Assembly (NCBI GenBank): GCA_046484975.1
Contig: JAWOHX010000141.1
Coordinates: forward strand, 1 to 11,108
DNA length: 11,108 bases
Source: JAWOHX01 sp046484975
GTDB lineage: Bacteria; Bacillota; Clostridia; DUPQ01
Direction of reading: 5' to 3'
Positions 1 through 5,948 of this stretch are shown here, in pieces. The position numbers were made by a program, and so were the translations under genes. The notes under the pieces are model-generated. The model was not told the DNA's origin, did not search any database, and saw nothing but the letters and a program-made list of their open reading frames with translations. The stretch's first letter is position 1. Each line of letters starts with the position of its first letter.

Positions 1-176
1 TACTTGTGGGGTGCCCTCAGGATGGTGGCGACTTCCCTTCTCGTGGGGAGGGGTACCGGACCTGAGATTCTCGCTCCCCACCGTTTTGCTGTCTCCACAA
101 TCTTATTTGCTGACTGGTCGATCAACTCGTGATCATAAGCTTTAAGTCTGATTCTGATTTTCTGTTTTGCTGCCAT
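1..176 (-). CDS. rpsJ: 30S ribosomal protein S10, 5' part (runs off left edge)
   Basis: Small-subunit ribosomal protein S10, which sits in the 30S head and also takes part in transcription antitermination as NusE. Only the first 58 residues are present. The gene reads leftwards off the window. The N-terminus shows the family signatures: KIRIRLKAYDHELIDQS near residues 6-22, IVETAKR at 26-32, and GPVPLPTRRE around 39-48, followed by TILRAPHK. The ATG is at 174-176, with a strong ribosome binding site (AGGAGG, 185-190) 8 nt upstream. In most Bacillota S10 is the first gene of the long S10-spc ribosomal-protein operon, so more ribosomal genes are expected to the left. It has its own promoter and long leader (177-391) separating it from fabZ. 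The identification is very secure; the downstream genes are inferred. Confidence 0.97.
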   Translation of the reverse strand, partial: MAAKQKIRIRLKAYDHELIDQSANKIVETAKRWGARISGPVPLPTRREVATILRAPHK

Positions 177-391
177 TCCCTTTACCTCCTTATAACTTGT
201 CAACAAGATTGCTGTACACATTGCCGTGTGTTTCATCACTTCCATATTATAAACCCAGACATTGCCGGGCTCATAGAACCATTGTACAGTGACTTGTCGC
301 CCAATTTCATGAATCGGACATTCTCCTTCAAAGTGACCTGCTTTTCCCTGTAGCAGCAATCTTTGAGATCATCGTTTGTCGCATCACAGCG
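177..391 (-). promoter_or_regulatory. Structured 5' leader of the S10 operon
   Basis: About 215 nt lie between the predicted transcription start (near 391) and the rpsJ ATG, with no convincing gene. On the minus strand it can form successive hairpins. CCGATT/AATTGG is at 301-317 with loop CATGA. AGCCCGG/CTGGGTT, with G-U pairs, is at 252-271. ACACA/TGTGT is at 216-231. CTTGT/ACAAG is at 196-207, ending 6 nt upstream of the AGGAGG. The hairpins at 252-271 and 216-231 share the 9-mer CGGCAATGT (259-267 and 218-226). Leaders of ribosomal-protein operons are often bound by one of the operon's own proteins. Autogenous control here is inference from position and structure only. Confidence 0.6.
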
Positions 392-397
392 GGAATC

Positions 398-426
398 ATT
401 ATATAACAGTAGCTGTCATATTGCAA
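398..426 (-). promoter_or_regulatory. Promoter of the S10 operon
   Basis: On the minus strand TTGCAA (421-426) and TATAAT (398-403) are separated by exactly 17 nt, a near-consensus sigma-A promoter. Transcription should begin near 391. It lies 28 nt beyond the fabZ stop, so the ribosomal operon starts independently of the fatty-acid operon. Confidence 0.82.
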
Positions 427-453
427 GGGGTGATTCCACCTTTTTTTCCTTTT

Positions 454-903
454 TTACAACAATTTCTTTCCTGATTCCCTTTCATTGTTGTACAGGACTG
501 TGATTTCGCAGCTCGCAACGTGTTCACCGTCCAGCAATACCGAGCATTCTGCCCGGATGATGCTCATCTTGATCTTCTTGATACAGGCAATGATCTTGAT
601 GAGATCCCCGGGGTGGACGATCTTTTTGAACTTGGCCTTGTCCACCTGCACCAGGACCCCGAAGTCCCCTTCCTCATGGGACAGTCCGGATGCAATGGCC
701 GTGCATTGGGCCATGGCTTCCAGAAGGAGAACTCCCGGCATGATGGCCCTGTCCGGGAAATGACCCTTAAAAAAGAACTCATCCCCCCTGATCCGTTTCT
801 CACAGACGGCAAGAACCCCTTTCTCACATTCCAGGATTCTGTCCACAAACAGGAAGGGGTCCCGATGAGGCAGCAGCCTTTCCACATTCTTATCAGCTGT
901 CAT
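454..903 (-). CDS. fabZ: (3R)-hydroxyacyl-ACP dehydratase FabZ
   Basis: Cytosolic hot-dog-fold dehydratase that removes water from 3-hydroxyacyl-ACP to give trans-2-enoyl-ACP in type II fatty-acid elongation. The 149-residue length fits FabZ. Hallmarks visible are LPHRDPFLFVDRI at 11-23, GHFPDRAIMPG at 47-57 with the catalytic His48, and LLEAMAQ at 60-66 with the catalytic Glu62. A FabA-type isomerase would be longer (about 170 residues). The ATG follows the fabF TGA with no gap, indicating translational coupling and no independent promoter. No convincing terminator follows the stop; an S10 promoter begins 28 nt beyond. In many Bacillota fabZ lies between accB and accC, but here it is directly joined to fabF. 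Confidence 0.95.
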   Translation of the reverse strand: MTADKNVERLLPHRDPFLFVDRILECEKGVLAVCEKRIRGDEFFFKGHFPDRAIMPGVLLLEAMAQCTAIASGLSHEEGDFGVLVQVDKAKFKKIVHPGDLIKIIACIKKIKMSIIRAECSVLLDGEHVASCEITVLYNNERESGKKLL

Positions 904-2148
904 TCAATCCACCGCCTTTTTCAATATAATCGCAGCATTATGCCCGCCGAATCCAAAGGAATTGGACAAGGTGACATTCACCTCCTGATTCACACCCCGG
1001 CCGGGAACATAGTCAAGGTCGCATTCCGGGTCGGGGTTCTTCAGATGGATGGTGGGGGGAATGAAATCATTCTGGATCGCCAGGCAGCAGATGACCCCCT
1101 CCACGCCCCCGGCCGCCCCCAGCAGGTGCCCCGTCATGGATTTGGTGGAACTGACCTTCACTTGGTACGCATGCTCACGGAAAACAGTCTTGATGGCCTT
1201 GGTCTCATTGACATCGTTGAGTGGTGTGGAAGTCCCGTGGGCATTGATATAGTCCACATCCCCGGCAACCAGCCCTGCATCGGCGATGGCCAGGGCCATG
1301 GCCCTGGCTCCTCCCTCACCGTTTTCCGCAGGAGCAGTCATGTGGAAGGCATCGCTGGTGGTTCCGTATCCGGCAATCTCAGCAATGATCCTGGCGCCCC
1401 TTTTCATGGCATGTTCATATTCCTCAATGACCAGGATGCCGGCTCCTTCCCCCATGATGAAGCCATCCCTCTCCCGGTCAAACGGCCTGCAGGCTGTTTT
1501 ATCGTCAGGGTTTGCGCTCATGGCCCTCATGGCGCAAAATCCTGCGAAAGCCAGCGGGGTGATGGCGGCTTCGCTGCCTCCGCAGATCATGATGTCGGCA
1601 TCCCCTCTCTGTATGGCACGGAAGGCATTCCCGATGGCATTGGTGCCTGATGAACATGCGGTGGTCACGCATTCACAGATTCCTTTCGCACCGAAATGGA
1701 TGGAGACCATCCCGGAGGCCATGTTGGATATCATCATGGGAACGAAGAAGGGACTGATGCGTTCATGTCCTTTTTCAATCAGGATCCTGTGTTGCTGCTC
1801 CAGTGTCTCCATCCCCCCGATTCCGGCGCCGATGAGAACCCCTGTCCTTTCCTTGTTGATGTTGTCCATGTCCAAGCCGGATGCCTGCACGGCGTTGATG
1901 CTTGCCGCAAGGGCGAACTGGCAGTACCGGTCCATCCTCCTGGCATCTTTTCTTGCAATGTATTTCTCCGGCTCGAAATTCCTGACTTCCGCCGCCAGGG
2001 TTGTGATAAAAGGGTCGACCTCGAAACGGGTGACTTTTCTTATGCCGGAAACCCCGTTCCTGATGTTTTCCCAGAACTCCTCCACGGTTTCCCCAATGGA
2101 AGTGATTACCCCCAGCCCGGTCACCGCCACTCTTTTTTGATGCATCAT
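904..2148 (-). CDS. fabF: 3-oxoacyl-ACP synthase II (FabF)
   Basis: Beta-ketoacyl-ACP synthase II, which condenses malonyl-ACP with a growing acyl-ACP in each elongation round. Using the ATG at 2146-2148 the protein has 414 residues, the usual length. The Cys-His-His triad is intact: nucleophile Cys165 in TTACSSGTN, His304 in NAHGTSTPLND and His341 in KSMTGHLLGAAGG, with Lys336 before it. The C-terminal NSFGFGGHNA motif (396-404) is also present. The start was chosen because GAAGGAG lies about 8 nt upstream. A longer frame to 2190 would overlap the end of fabH and has no comparable site. The next codon is also ATG, so a start at 2145 is possible. It is the second gene of the fabH-fabF-fabZ operon, 25 nt after fabH. 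Confidence 0.96.
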   Translation of the reverse strand: MMHQKRVAVTGLGVITSIGETVEEFWENIRNGVSGIRKVTRFEVDPFITTLAAEVRNFEPEKYIARKDARRMDRYCQFALAASINAVQASGLDMDNINKERTGVLIGAGIGGMETLEQQHRILIEKGHERISPFFVPMMISNMASGMVSIHFGAKGICECVTTACSSGTNAIGNAFRAIQRGDADIMICGGSEAAITPLAFAGFCAMRAMSANPDDKTACRPFDRERDGFIMGEGAGILVIEEYEHAMKRGARIIAEIAGYGTTSDAFHMTAPAENGEGGARAMALAIADAGLVAGDVDYINAHGTSTPLNDVNETKAIKTVFREHAYQVKVSSTKSMTGHLLGAAGGVEGVICCLAIQNDFIPPTIHLKNPDPECDLDYVPGRGVNQEVNVTLSNSFGFGGHNAAIILKKAVD

Positions 2149-2173
2149 TTGTTTGTCTCCTTCATTGTTCCTC

Positions 2174-3154
2174 TCATTGCCACTCAACATAAGCGCTGGC
2201 CCAGGTCAGTCCTCCCCCGAAGCTGCACATGATCAGCCTTTCTCCTGCACGGATCAGGTTCTTTTCCTTTTCCATGGCCAGCGCAATGGGAATGCTGGCC
2301 GAGGACATGTTTCCATAATTCTCGATGATCTTCACCATTCTCTCATTGGGAATCCCCAATTTCTTGGCAGAAGCCTCAATGATCCGGCTGTTGGCCTGAT
2401 GGGGGATGATCATGTCCACATCCTGGATGCCGATGCCGGCTTCACGGACGCATCGTTCAATGGATTCGGTGAGCTTTCCCACTGCAAACTTAAAAACTTC
2501 CTTGCCTTCCATGCGAAGATAATTCTTGATTTTCCCGTTCCTTTTCCGGATGTCCTCGATGGAATGGAACAGGCATGGTGCGGTGATCAATTCCGCGCCA
2601 TTCCCATCGGCGCCCATGTCGGTGAACAGGATCCCTCCTTTTTCCACTCTCCCCACCACGACAGCACCCGCACCGTCACCGAAAAGCACGCAGGTGTTTC
2701 GGTCGTTCCAGTCGGTGATCCTGGACAGGGCCTCACAGGCAATCACCAGGATGTTCTTGTATATCCCTGTGGATATGAAACAACGGGCGGTATTCAATGC
2801 ATAGATGAAGCCTGAACAGGCTGCATTCATGTCGAAGGCGGCGGCATTCCGGAGGGAAAGCATCCCTTGTATCCTGCAGGACATTGACGGCACAAAGCTG
2901 TCGGGGGTCTCCGTGGCGACAATCACCAGGTCGATGTCCTCTTTTTTCAATCCTGCATTTTTAATGGCCGTCTTTCCTGCCGCAGCGCCCAGTTCATACA
3001 GCGGCATATCTATGTCAATGATTCTTCTGTTCTCAATCCCTGTTCTTTCCACAATCCAGTCATTGCTGGTCTCCACCATCTTCATCAGGTCGTAGTTGGT
3101 GACGTTCTTTTCTGGCAGGGCATATCCGGTCCCGGTAATTCCGGCATGGTACAA
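2174..3154 (-). CDS. fabH: 3-oxoacyl-ACP synthase III (FabH)
   Basis: Beta-ketoacyl-ACP synthase III, which starts fatty-acid synthesis by condensing an acyl-CoA primer with malonyl-ACP. In Bacillota the primer is often branched, but the primer preference cannot be read here. At 326 residues it has the normal length. The catalytic triad is visible: Cys113 in NAACSGF, His252 in PHQANSR and Asn282 in NYGNMSSAS. The SFGGGLTWAS motif near the C-terminus is also typical. The start is TTG (3152-3154): an in-frame stop lies three codons upstream, and an excellent ribosome binding site (GGAGGTGATC) ends close before it, with 9 nt from GGAGG. It is the first gene of the fab operon, behind a promoter at 3206-3234. 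Confidence 0.96.
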   Translation of the reverse strand: MYHAGITGTGYALPEKNVTNYDLMKMVETSNDWIVERTGIENRRIIDIDMPLYELGAAAGKTAIKNAGLKKEDIDLVIVATETPDSFVPSMSCRIQGMLSLRNAAAFDMNAACSGFIYALNTARCFISTGIYKNILVIACEALSRITDWNDRNTCVLFGDGAGAVVVGRVEKGGILFTDMGADGNGAELITAPCLFHSIEDIRKRNGKIKNYLRMEGKEVFKFAVGKLTESIERCVREAGIGIQDVDMIIPHQANSRIIEASAKKLGIPNERMVKIIENYGNMSSASIPIALAMEKEKNLIRAGERLIMCSFGGGLTWASAYVEWQ

Positions 3155-3181
3155 TGAGGATCACCTCCAGTTTTTATTACC

Positions 3182-3196
3182 AGGTCATAAATACCT
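3182..3196. promoter_or_regulatory. Imperfect palindrome just after the fabH transcription start
   Basis: AGGTCATAAATACCT has AGGT/ACCT arms around a 7-nt centre and lies roughly at +3 to +17 of the predicted fabH transcript. Fatty-acid operons in Bacillota are often repressed by FapR- or FabT-type regulators binding at such positions. The sequence does not match the FapR box well, so this is only a candidate operator. Confidence 0.25.
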
Positions 3197-3205
3197 AATG
3201 TGTCC

Positions 3206-3234
3206 ATTCTACTACCTGACCATTTCCTTGTCAA
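3206..3234 (-). promoter_or_regulatory. Promoter of the fabH-fabF-fabZ operon
   Basis: A perfect -35 TTGACA (3229-3234) and a -10 TAGAAT (3206-3211), 17 nt apart, on the minus strand. The predicted start is near 3199, leaving a leader of about 45 nt before the TTG codon of fabH. It abuts the terminator of the preceding gene. Confidence 0.85.
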
Positions 3235-3235
3235 T

Positions 3236-3259
3236 AAAAAATCACCCAACCGATTGGGT
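3236..3259 (-). terminator. Intrinsic terminator after the lyase-like gene
   Basis: On the minus strand, stem ACCCAA/TTGGGT (3244-3249 with 3254-3259) with a 4-nt loop, followed after two bases by a run of six T (3236-3241). It lies 12 nt beyond the TAA of the 624-residue gene and insulates the fab promoter. Confidence 0.8.
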
Positions 3260-3271
3260 TGCCGTACTGGC

Positions 3272-5146
3272 TTACACGTCTCCAAAGGGCACCTTGGATG
3301 AATCGATGCCGTCCACCTTCCACACATGGCGTCCCTTGGGCCTTTTGTTCACCGTATCCACCTGGATGCCTTCGGATACGGGGCTGTAGATGAAGCAGAA
3401 CTCCGTGTCCTTGTTCCTGTATTTGATCCTCCTGGAATAGGCATAGGGGCTTTTTTCCATCACATCCGTCCATATGCCTTCCTCCACATGATCCATGAAG
3501 GCCTCCATATCGGGATATTCCTCCGTGGTCCCGCAGTGGCAGACGAACCCCGCCTTGGTCAGGAATGTTTCCAGGATGCCGAAGCTCCTTTCCGGGCCCT
3601 GATAGTTATAGAAGGAAATCATGATGTGTTTCCCTGCTCTTTCGATCCTCAGCCCGTCCTTACGCCCGTGATCCGTGAAATCCAAAGGGCTGAAGGCAAA
3701 CAGGCAGCGGTTGGCCCTGACATATACGGGTTCCATGTCTTTTGAACGATATGGCAGGTCACCCACTTTCTTTCTTCCGGCATACATTTCAAAATCATCG
3801 AAAAAGTGGGACGGGATCATGACGGAAAGCTTCCCGCTGTTCACCTTGCTTCGTTCATAGTGCTTGGGTTTGTAGACCACCAATGCAGTGCCTTTGTCCT
3901 GGGAGCAGAATTTCCTGCCCTCATCACGGAATCCCATGTAATTCACTTCCCCGTAGACCTGATAGGTATTGGCCTGCCCGGGAAGTTTCTCATTGAAAAT
4001 ATACCGCGAGTAGATGACCCCGGTGTCCATCAGGCGTTTCGCCTCGTCCTTGTTCTTGTAAGTGATGTAGAAGGATTCGGTCATGGCCCCTTCATGGAAC
4101 TGGCTTTGTGAGCAGCCCAGGGAATATTCCTCTGTCATATAGGTGGTGTTGGTACAACGGAATCCGCTGTACTCATGGAGGCAGTCGTCCGTCAGCATCG
4201 TGCCATTCGCGTTGGACGGGGTGCATTCCGTGATGAACTCTGTTTTGAATGGGAAGGCTTTTTGAAAGACCAGGTCTGAAAGATGGTCCGGGCAATGGTA
4301 GTCCACGGTGGTGATGAAAGCGATGTTGGGAAGGGTCAGTTCCTCCAGGCCGCCATGCATGACCTGGTCTTCATGGGGTTCGAAGAGGTCCAGGATCGGA
4401 TTGATGAAGATGCCCTCCCCGAACACCTTCCACAACAGTCCGCTGACAAGATGCGCGTGTCCCACGGAGTCGATGCTGTACGCCCTGGAATAGGGTCCCG
4501 CCATGTGCCCGCTGGGGGCATGGTACTGGGCTGTGACTTCCAGGAACATCCTCTCCTCACACATCAGCGCCATGCTCCTGGCTTCCTCGTCCTGGACGTG
4601 GTTGACGATTTCAGCGAAACACAGGGTGTCGATGGGGGTGTAGGTGGGGCTGTTGTATTCCATGAGGACCCCGCACCTTGTGAAAAGGTCACAGACCTCG
4701 CTGAGTTTCTGCTTGCCGATCTCCACATACTTCCGAAGCCCGAGCATCTCCCCGGCCACCAGCAGGTTGTATATGGCCATGTTGGCGAAATTGTCATTGT
4801 ACATCGAAATGTGTATCCTGTCCCCGGCCTGGAATTCCAGGGCATCCCTGATGTAGCCCTCCATCCTTTCCCGGGTTTTTGGTTCCACCAGGTCCTTGTA
4901 GCGCATCAGAATCTCCGTGAACTGCACGGGCATGAAATGGCACTTCTGCAGCTGTACATGCCTCAGGATGGAATTGGCCAGTTTCTCGTGCCCGGTCTCG
5001 AACAAGGGCATGCAGTGCCATACCGCTTCCCTGGGATTCAGCTTTCCGTTGGCCTTCTCATCCACGACATGGAGCATCTTCTGCACATACAGTTGGTTGT
5101 ACAGGGCCCTCCTTTTGTTCTGGTTCTCAATGGAGTGTCTTTTCAT
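3272..5146 (-). CDS. Uncharacterised 624-residue protein, polysaccharide-lyase/heparinase-like
   Basis: Family not firmly recognised. The N-terminal 300 residues look helical and carry motifs reminiscent of (alpha/alpha)-toroid lyases and glycosidases: YNDNFANMAIYNLL at 116-129, EYNSPTYTPID at 163-173 and GHMAGPYSRAYSID at 213-226, with conserved-looking Asn, Tyr, Arg and His. The rest appears rich in beta strands, as in lyases with a C-terminal beta-sandwich. No signal peptide or membrane segment is seen, so it should be cytoplasmic and act on an imported oligosaccharide, if it is an enzyme of this kind. The ATG at 5144-5146 has AAAGGAA about 6 nt upstream; an in-frame ATG at 5188 has no such site. 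It is transcribed alone and ends at the terminator at 3236-3259. A weak -10 (TAGAAT, 5188-5193) lies upstream without a well-spaced -35. The function is inference. Confidence 0.55.
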   Translation of the reverse strand: MKRHSIENQNKRRALYNQLYVQKMLHVVDEKANGKLNPREAVWHCMPLFETGHEKLANSILRHVQLQKCHFMPVQFTEILMRYKDLVEPKTRERMEGYIRDALEFQAGDRIHISMYNDNFANMAIYNLLVAGEMLGLRKYVEIGKQKLSEVCDLFTRCGVLMEYNSPTYTPIDTLCFAEIVNHVQDEEARSMALMCEERMFLEVTAQYHAPSGHMAGPYSRAYSIDSVGHAHLVSGLLWKVFGEGIFINPILDLFEPHEDQVMHGGLEELTLPNIAFITTVDYHCPDHLSDLVFQKAFPFKTEFITECTPSNANGTMLTDDCLHEYSGFRCTNTTYMTEEYSLGCSQSQFHEGAMTESFYITYKNKDEAKRLMDTGVIYSRYIFNEKLPGQANTYQVYGEVNYMGFRDEGRKFCSQDKGTALVVYKPKHYERSKVNSGKLSVMIPSHFFDDFEMYAGRKKVGDLPYRSKDMEPVYVRANRCLFAFSPLDFTDHGRKDGLRIERAGKHIMISFYNYQGPERSFGILETFLTKAGFVCHCGTTEEYPDMEAFMDHVEEGIWTDVMEKSPYAYSRRIKYRNKDTEFCFIYSPVSEGIQVDTVNKRPKGRHVWKVDGIDSSKVPFGDV

Positions 5147-5193
5147 GGCCGTTCCTTTCCGAAGCATTGCATGCCTCATGGTAAGCAATTCTA

Positions 5194-5209
5194 TATCAGT
5201 CTATCAGTC
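5194..5209. repeat. 8-bp tandem direct repeat upstream of the lyase-like gene
   Basis: TATCAGTC occurs twice in a row. The repeat fills the space between a possible -10 (TAGAAT, 5188-5193) and a TTGAGA (5208-5213) for the minus-strand gene. That spacing, 14 nt, is too short for a standard promoter. It might be an activator or repressor site; nothing more can be said. Confidence 0.35.
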
Positions 5210-5226
5210 TCAAAAAAAAATATCTA

Positions 5227-5256
5227 TTGTTTTGTGGAATATTTTGTGGTTATAAT
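5227..5256 (+). promoter_or_regulatory. Promoter of the riboswitch-folT unit
   Basis: A perfect -10 TATAAT (5251-5256) is preceded by a weak -35 (TTGTTT, 5227-5232; 18-nt spacer). Transcription would begin near 5263, about 18 nt before the riboswitch. A direct repeat of TTTTGTGG (5230-5237 and 5242-5249) overlaps the -35 and spacer. Confidence 0.65.
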
Positions 5257-5280
5257 AATGCATACATGCGGAAAATACCA

Positions 5281-5385
5281 GGCAGAGTAGGTCTTTACAC
5301 GTAAAGTGCCCCGGGAACGGGAAGTTGTCCCGGGGACGAAGGGTTTTAAAAGCAACCCGCGGTGCATGGATCGCATTCCGCTGCC
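5281..5385 (+). ncRNA. Tetrahydrofolate (THF) riboswitch aptamer
   Basis: Known class that binds reduced folates and controls folate transport and synthesis genes in Bacillota. The conserved elements are present in order. The closing stem P1 is GGCAG (5281-5285) with CTGCC (5381-5385). GAGTAGG follows at once. A strong stem pairs CCCCGGGA (5309-5316) with TCCCGGGG (5328-5335), then comes the conserved GACGAAGGG (5335-5343). A hairpin GGGTT/AACCC (5341-5345 with 5354-5358) leads into GCGGTG. The adjacent gene is the folate transporter folT, the classic target. In known cases the ligand turns expression off. Confidence 0.95.
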
Positions 5386-5389
5386 ACCT

Positions 5390-5435
5390 AAAGAGCAACC
5401 TCTTTATGTGGTCTTGCATAGACAGAGGTTTTTTT
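5390..5435 (+). terminator. Expression platform: terminator / start-site sequestor with competing hairpin
   Basis: AACCTCT (5397-5403) pairs with AGAGGTT (5424-5430), and inside it GTCT (5411-5414) pairs with AGAC (5420-5423), leaving a 7-nt bulge. The 3' arm runs into seven T (5429-5435), directly followed by the folT ATG at 5436. The same 3' arm holds the only ribosome-binding-like sequence, AGAGG. An alternative hairpin AAAGAG/CTCTTT (5390-5395 with 5400-5405) uses the left arm and would free it. The platform could therefore block transcription, translation or both; which one is inference. Confidence 0.75.
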
Positions 5436-5948
5436 ATGAGCAAAACTCAGACGATTGTTTTCACTGGCTTTCTTGTCAGCCTTACCGTATTGCTGGCCAG
5501 GATTCTAGCCATCCAATTGCCGTTTATCCGCATCAGCTTCGAGTTTTTCCCCATTGCGATAGCTGCCTTGCTGATGGGGCCGGTCATCGGTGGGATCACC
5601 GGGGCAGTGGCTGATGTCATCGGCGCCAGTCTGTTTGCCAGCGGAAGGTTTTTCCCAGGCTTCACCATCAGCGCCTTCCTGACAGGAATCATCTACGGGC
5701 TGATGCTCCATGGTCGGCCAATGAGCAAGAAACGGGCTTTCGTGACAGCGCTCATCAAGACAGTGGTCGTGGACCTTGTTCTGGTCACGGCATGGCTGTT
5801 CATCATGTACCGGACGCCATTTCCGGTACTTCTGTGGCAAAGGCTTGCCAAGTTCGCCGTCATCCTTCCGCTGGAAACCATTTTCCTGTATTTGGTTGCC
5901 GGGCCCCTCCTGAAAGTCCTTCAGAAAAGGTTGTCATCCTCTCCGTAG
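5436..5948 (+). CDS. folT: ECF transporter substrate-binding S component, folate type (FolT)
   Basis: Membrane S component that captures folate and hands it to the shared energy-coupling module (EcfT with two ATPases, not in this window). The 170-residue protein has about six hydrophobic segments. It shows the FolT-type stretch with FEFFPIAIAALLMGPV (35-50), GITGAVADVIGA (53-64) and FFPGFTISAFLTGIIYG (72-88). The upstream THF riboswitch independently supports folate as the ligand. The ATG at 5436 was chosen because earlier in-frame starts (5325 on) would run through the riboswitch and give a charged, non-membrane N-terminus. Its last 15 bp overlap the end of the convergent GH42-like gene, and no clear terminator is seen after it. 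Confidence 0.93.
   Translation: MSKTQTIVFTGFLVSLTVLLARILAIQLPFIRISFEFFPIAIAALLMGPVIGGITGAVADVIGASLFASGRFFPGFTISAFLTGIIYGLMLHGRPMSKKRAFVTALIKTVVVDLVLVTAWLFIMYRTPFPVLLWQRLAKFAVILPLETIFLYLVAGPLLKVLQKRLSSSP

Noticed and set aside
246..251. TATAAT inside the S10 leader as a second promoter
   Set aside because: No acceptable -35 at 16-18 nt upstream; the AT-rich hexamer follows directly after a hairpin.
129..353. 74-residue plus-strand frame across the S10 leader
   Set aside because: It overlaps the rpsJ start, its ribosome binding site and the structured leader; no ribosome binding site or known motif.
429..440. GGTG/CACC hairpin after fabZ as a terminator
   Set aside because: Only four base pairs and not followed by a T-run on the minus strand; transcription may read through to rpsJ.
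520..1650. Long plus-strand open frame over the fabZ/fabF region
   Set aside because: It is antisense to fabF and fabZ, which have intact catalytic motifs, and it resembles no protein.
4283..5290. 335-residue plus-strand frame
   Set aside because: Shadow of the lyase-like gene on the opposite strand; it also runs into the THF riboswitch.
5325..5435. N-terminal extension of FolT starting at 5325
   Set aside because: It would translate through the THF riboswitch and yields a charged extension before the first membrane segment; ATG 5436 fits the family.
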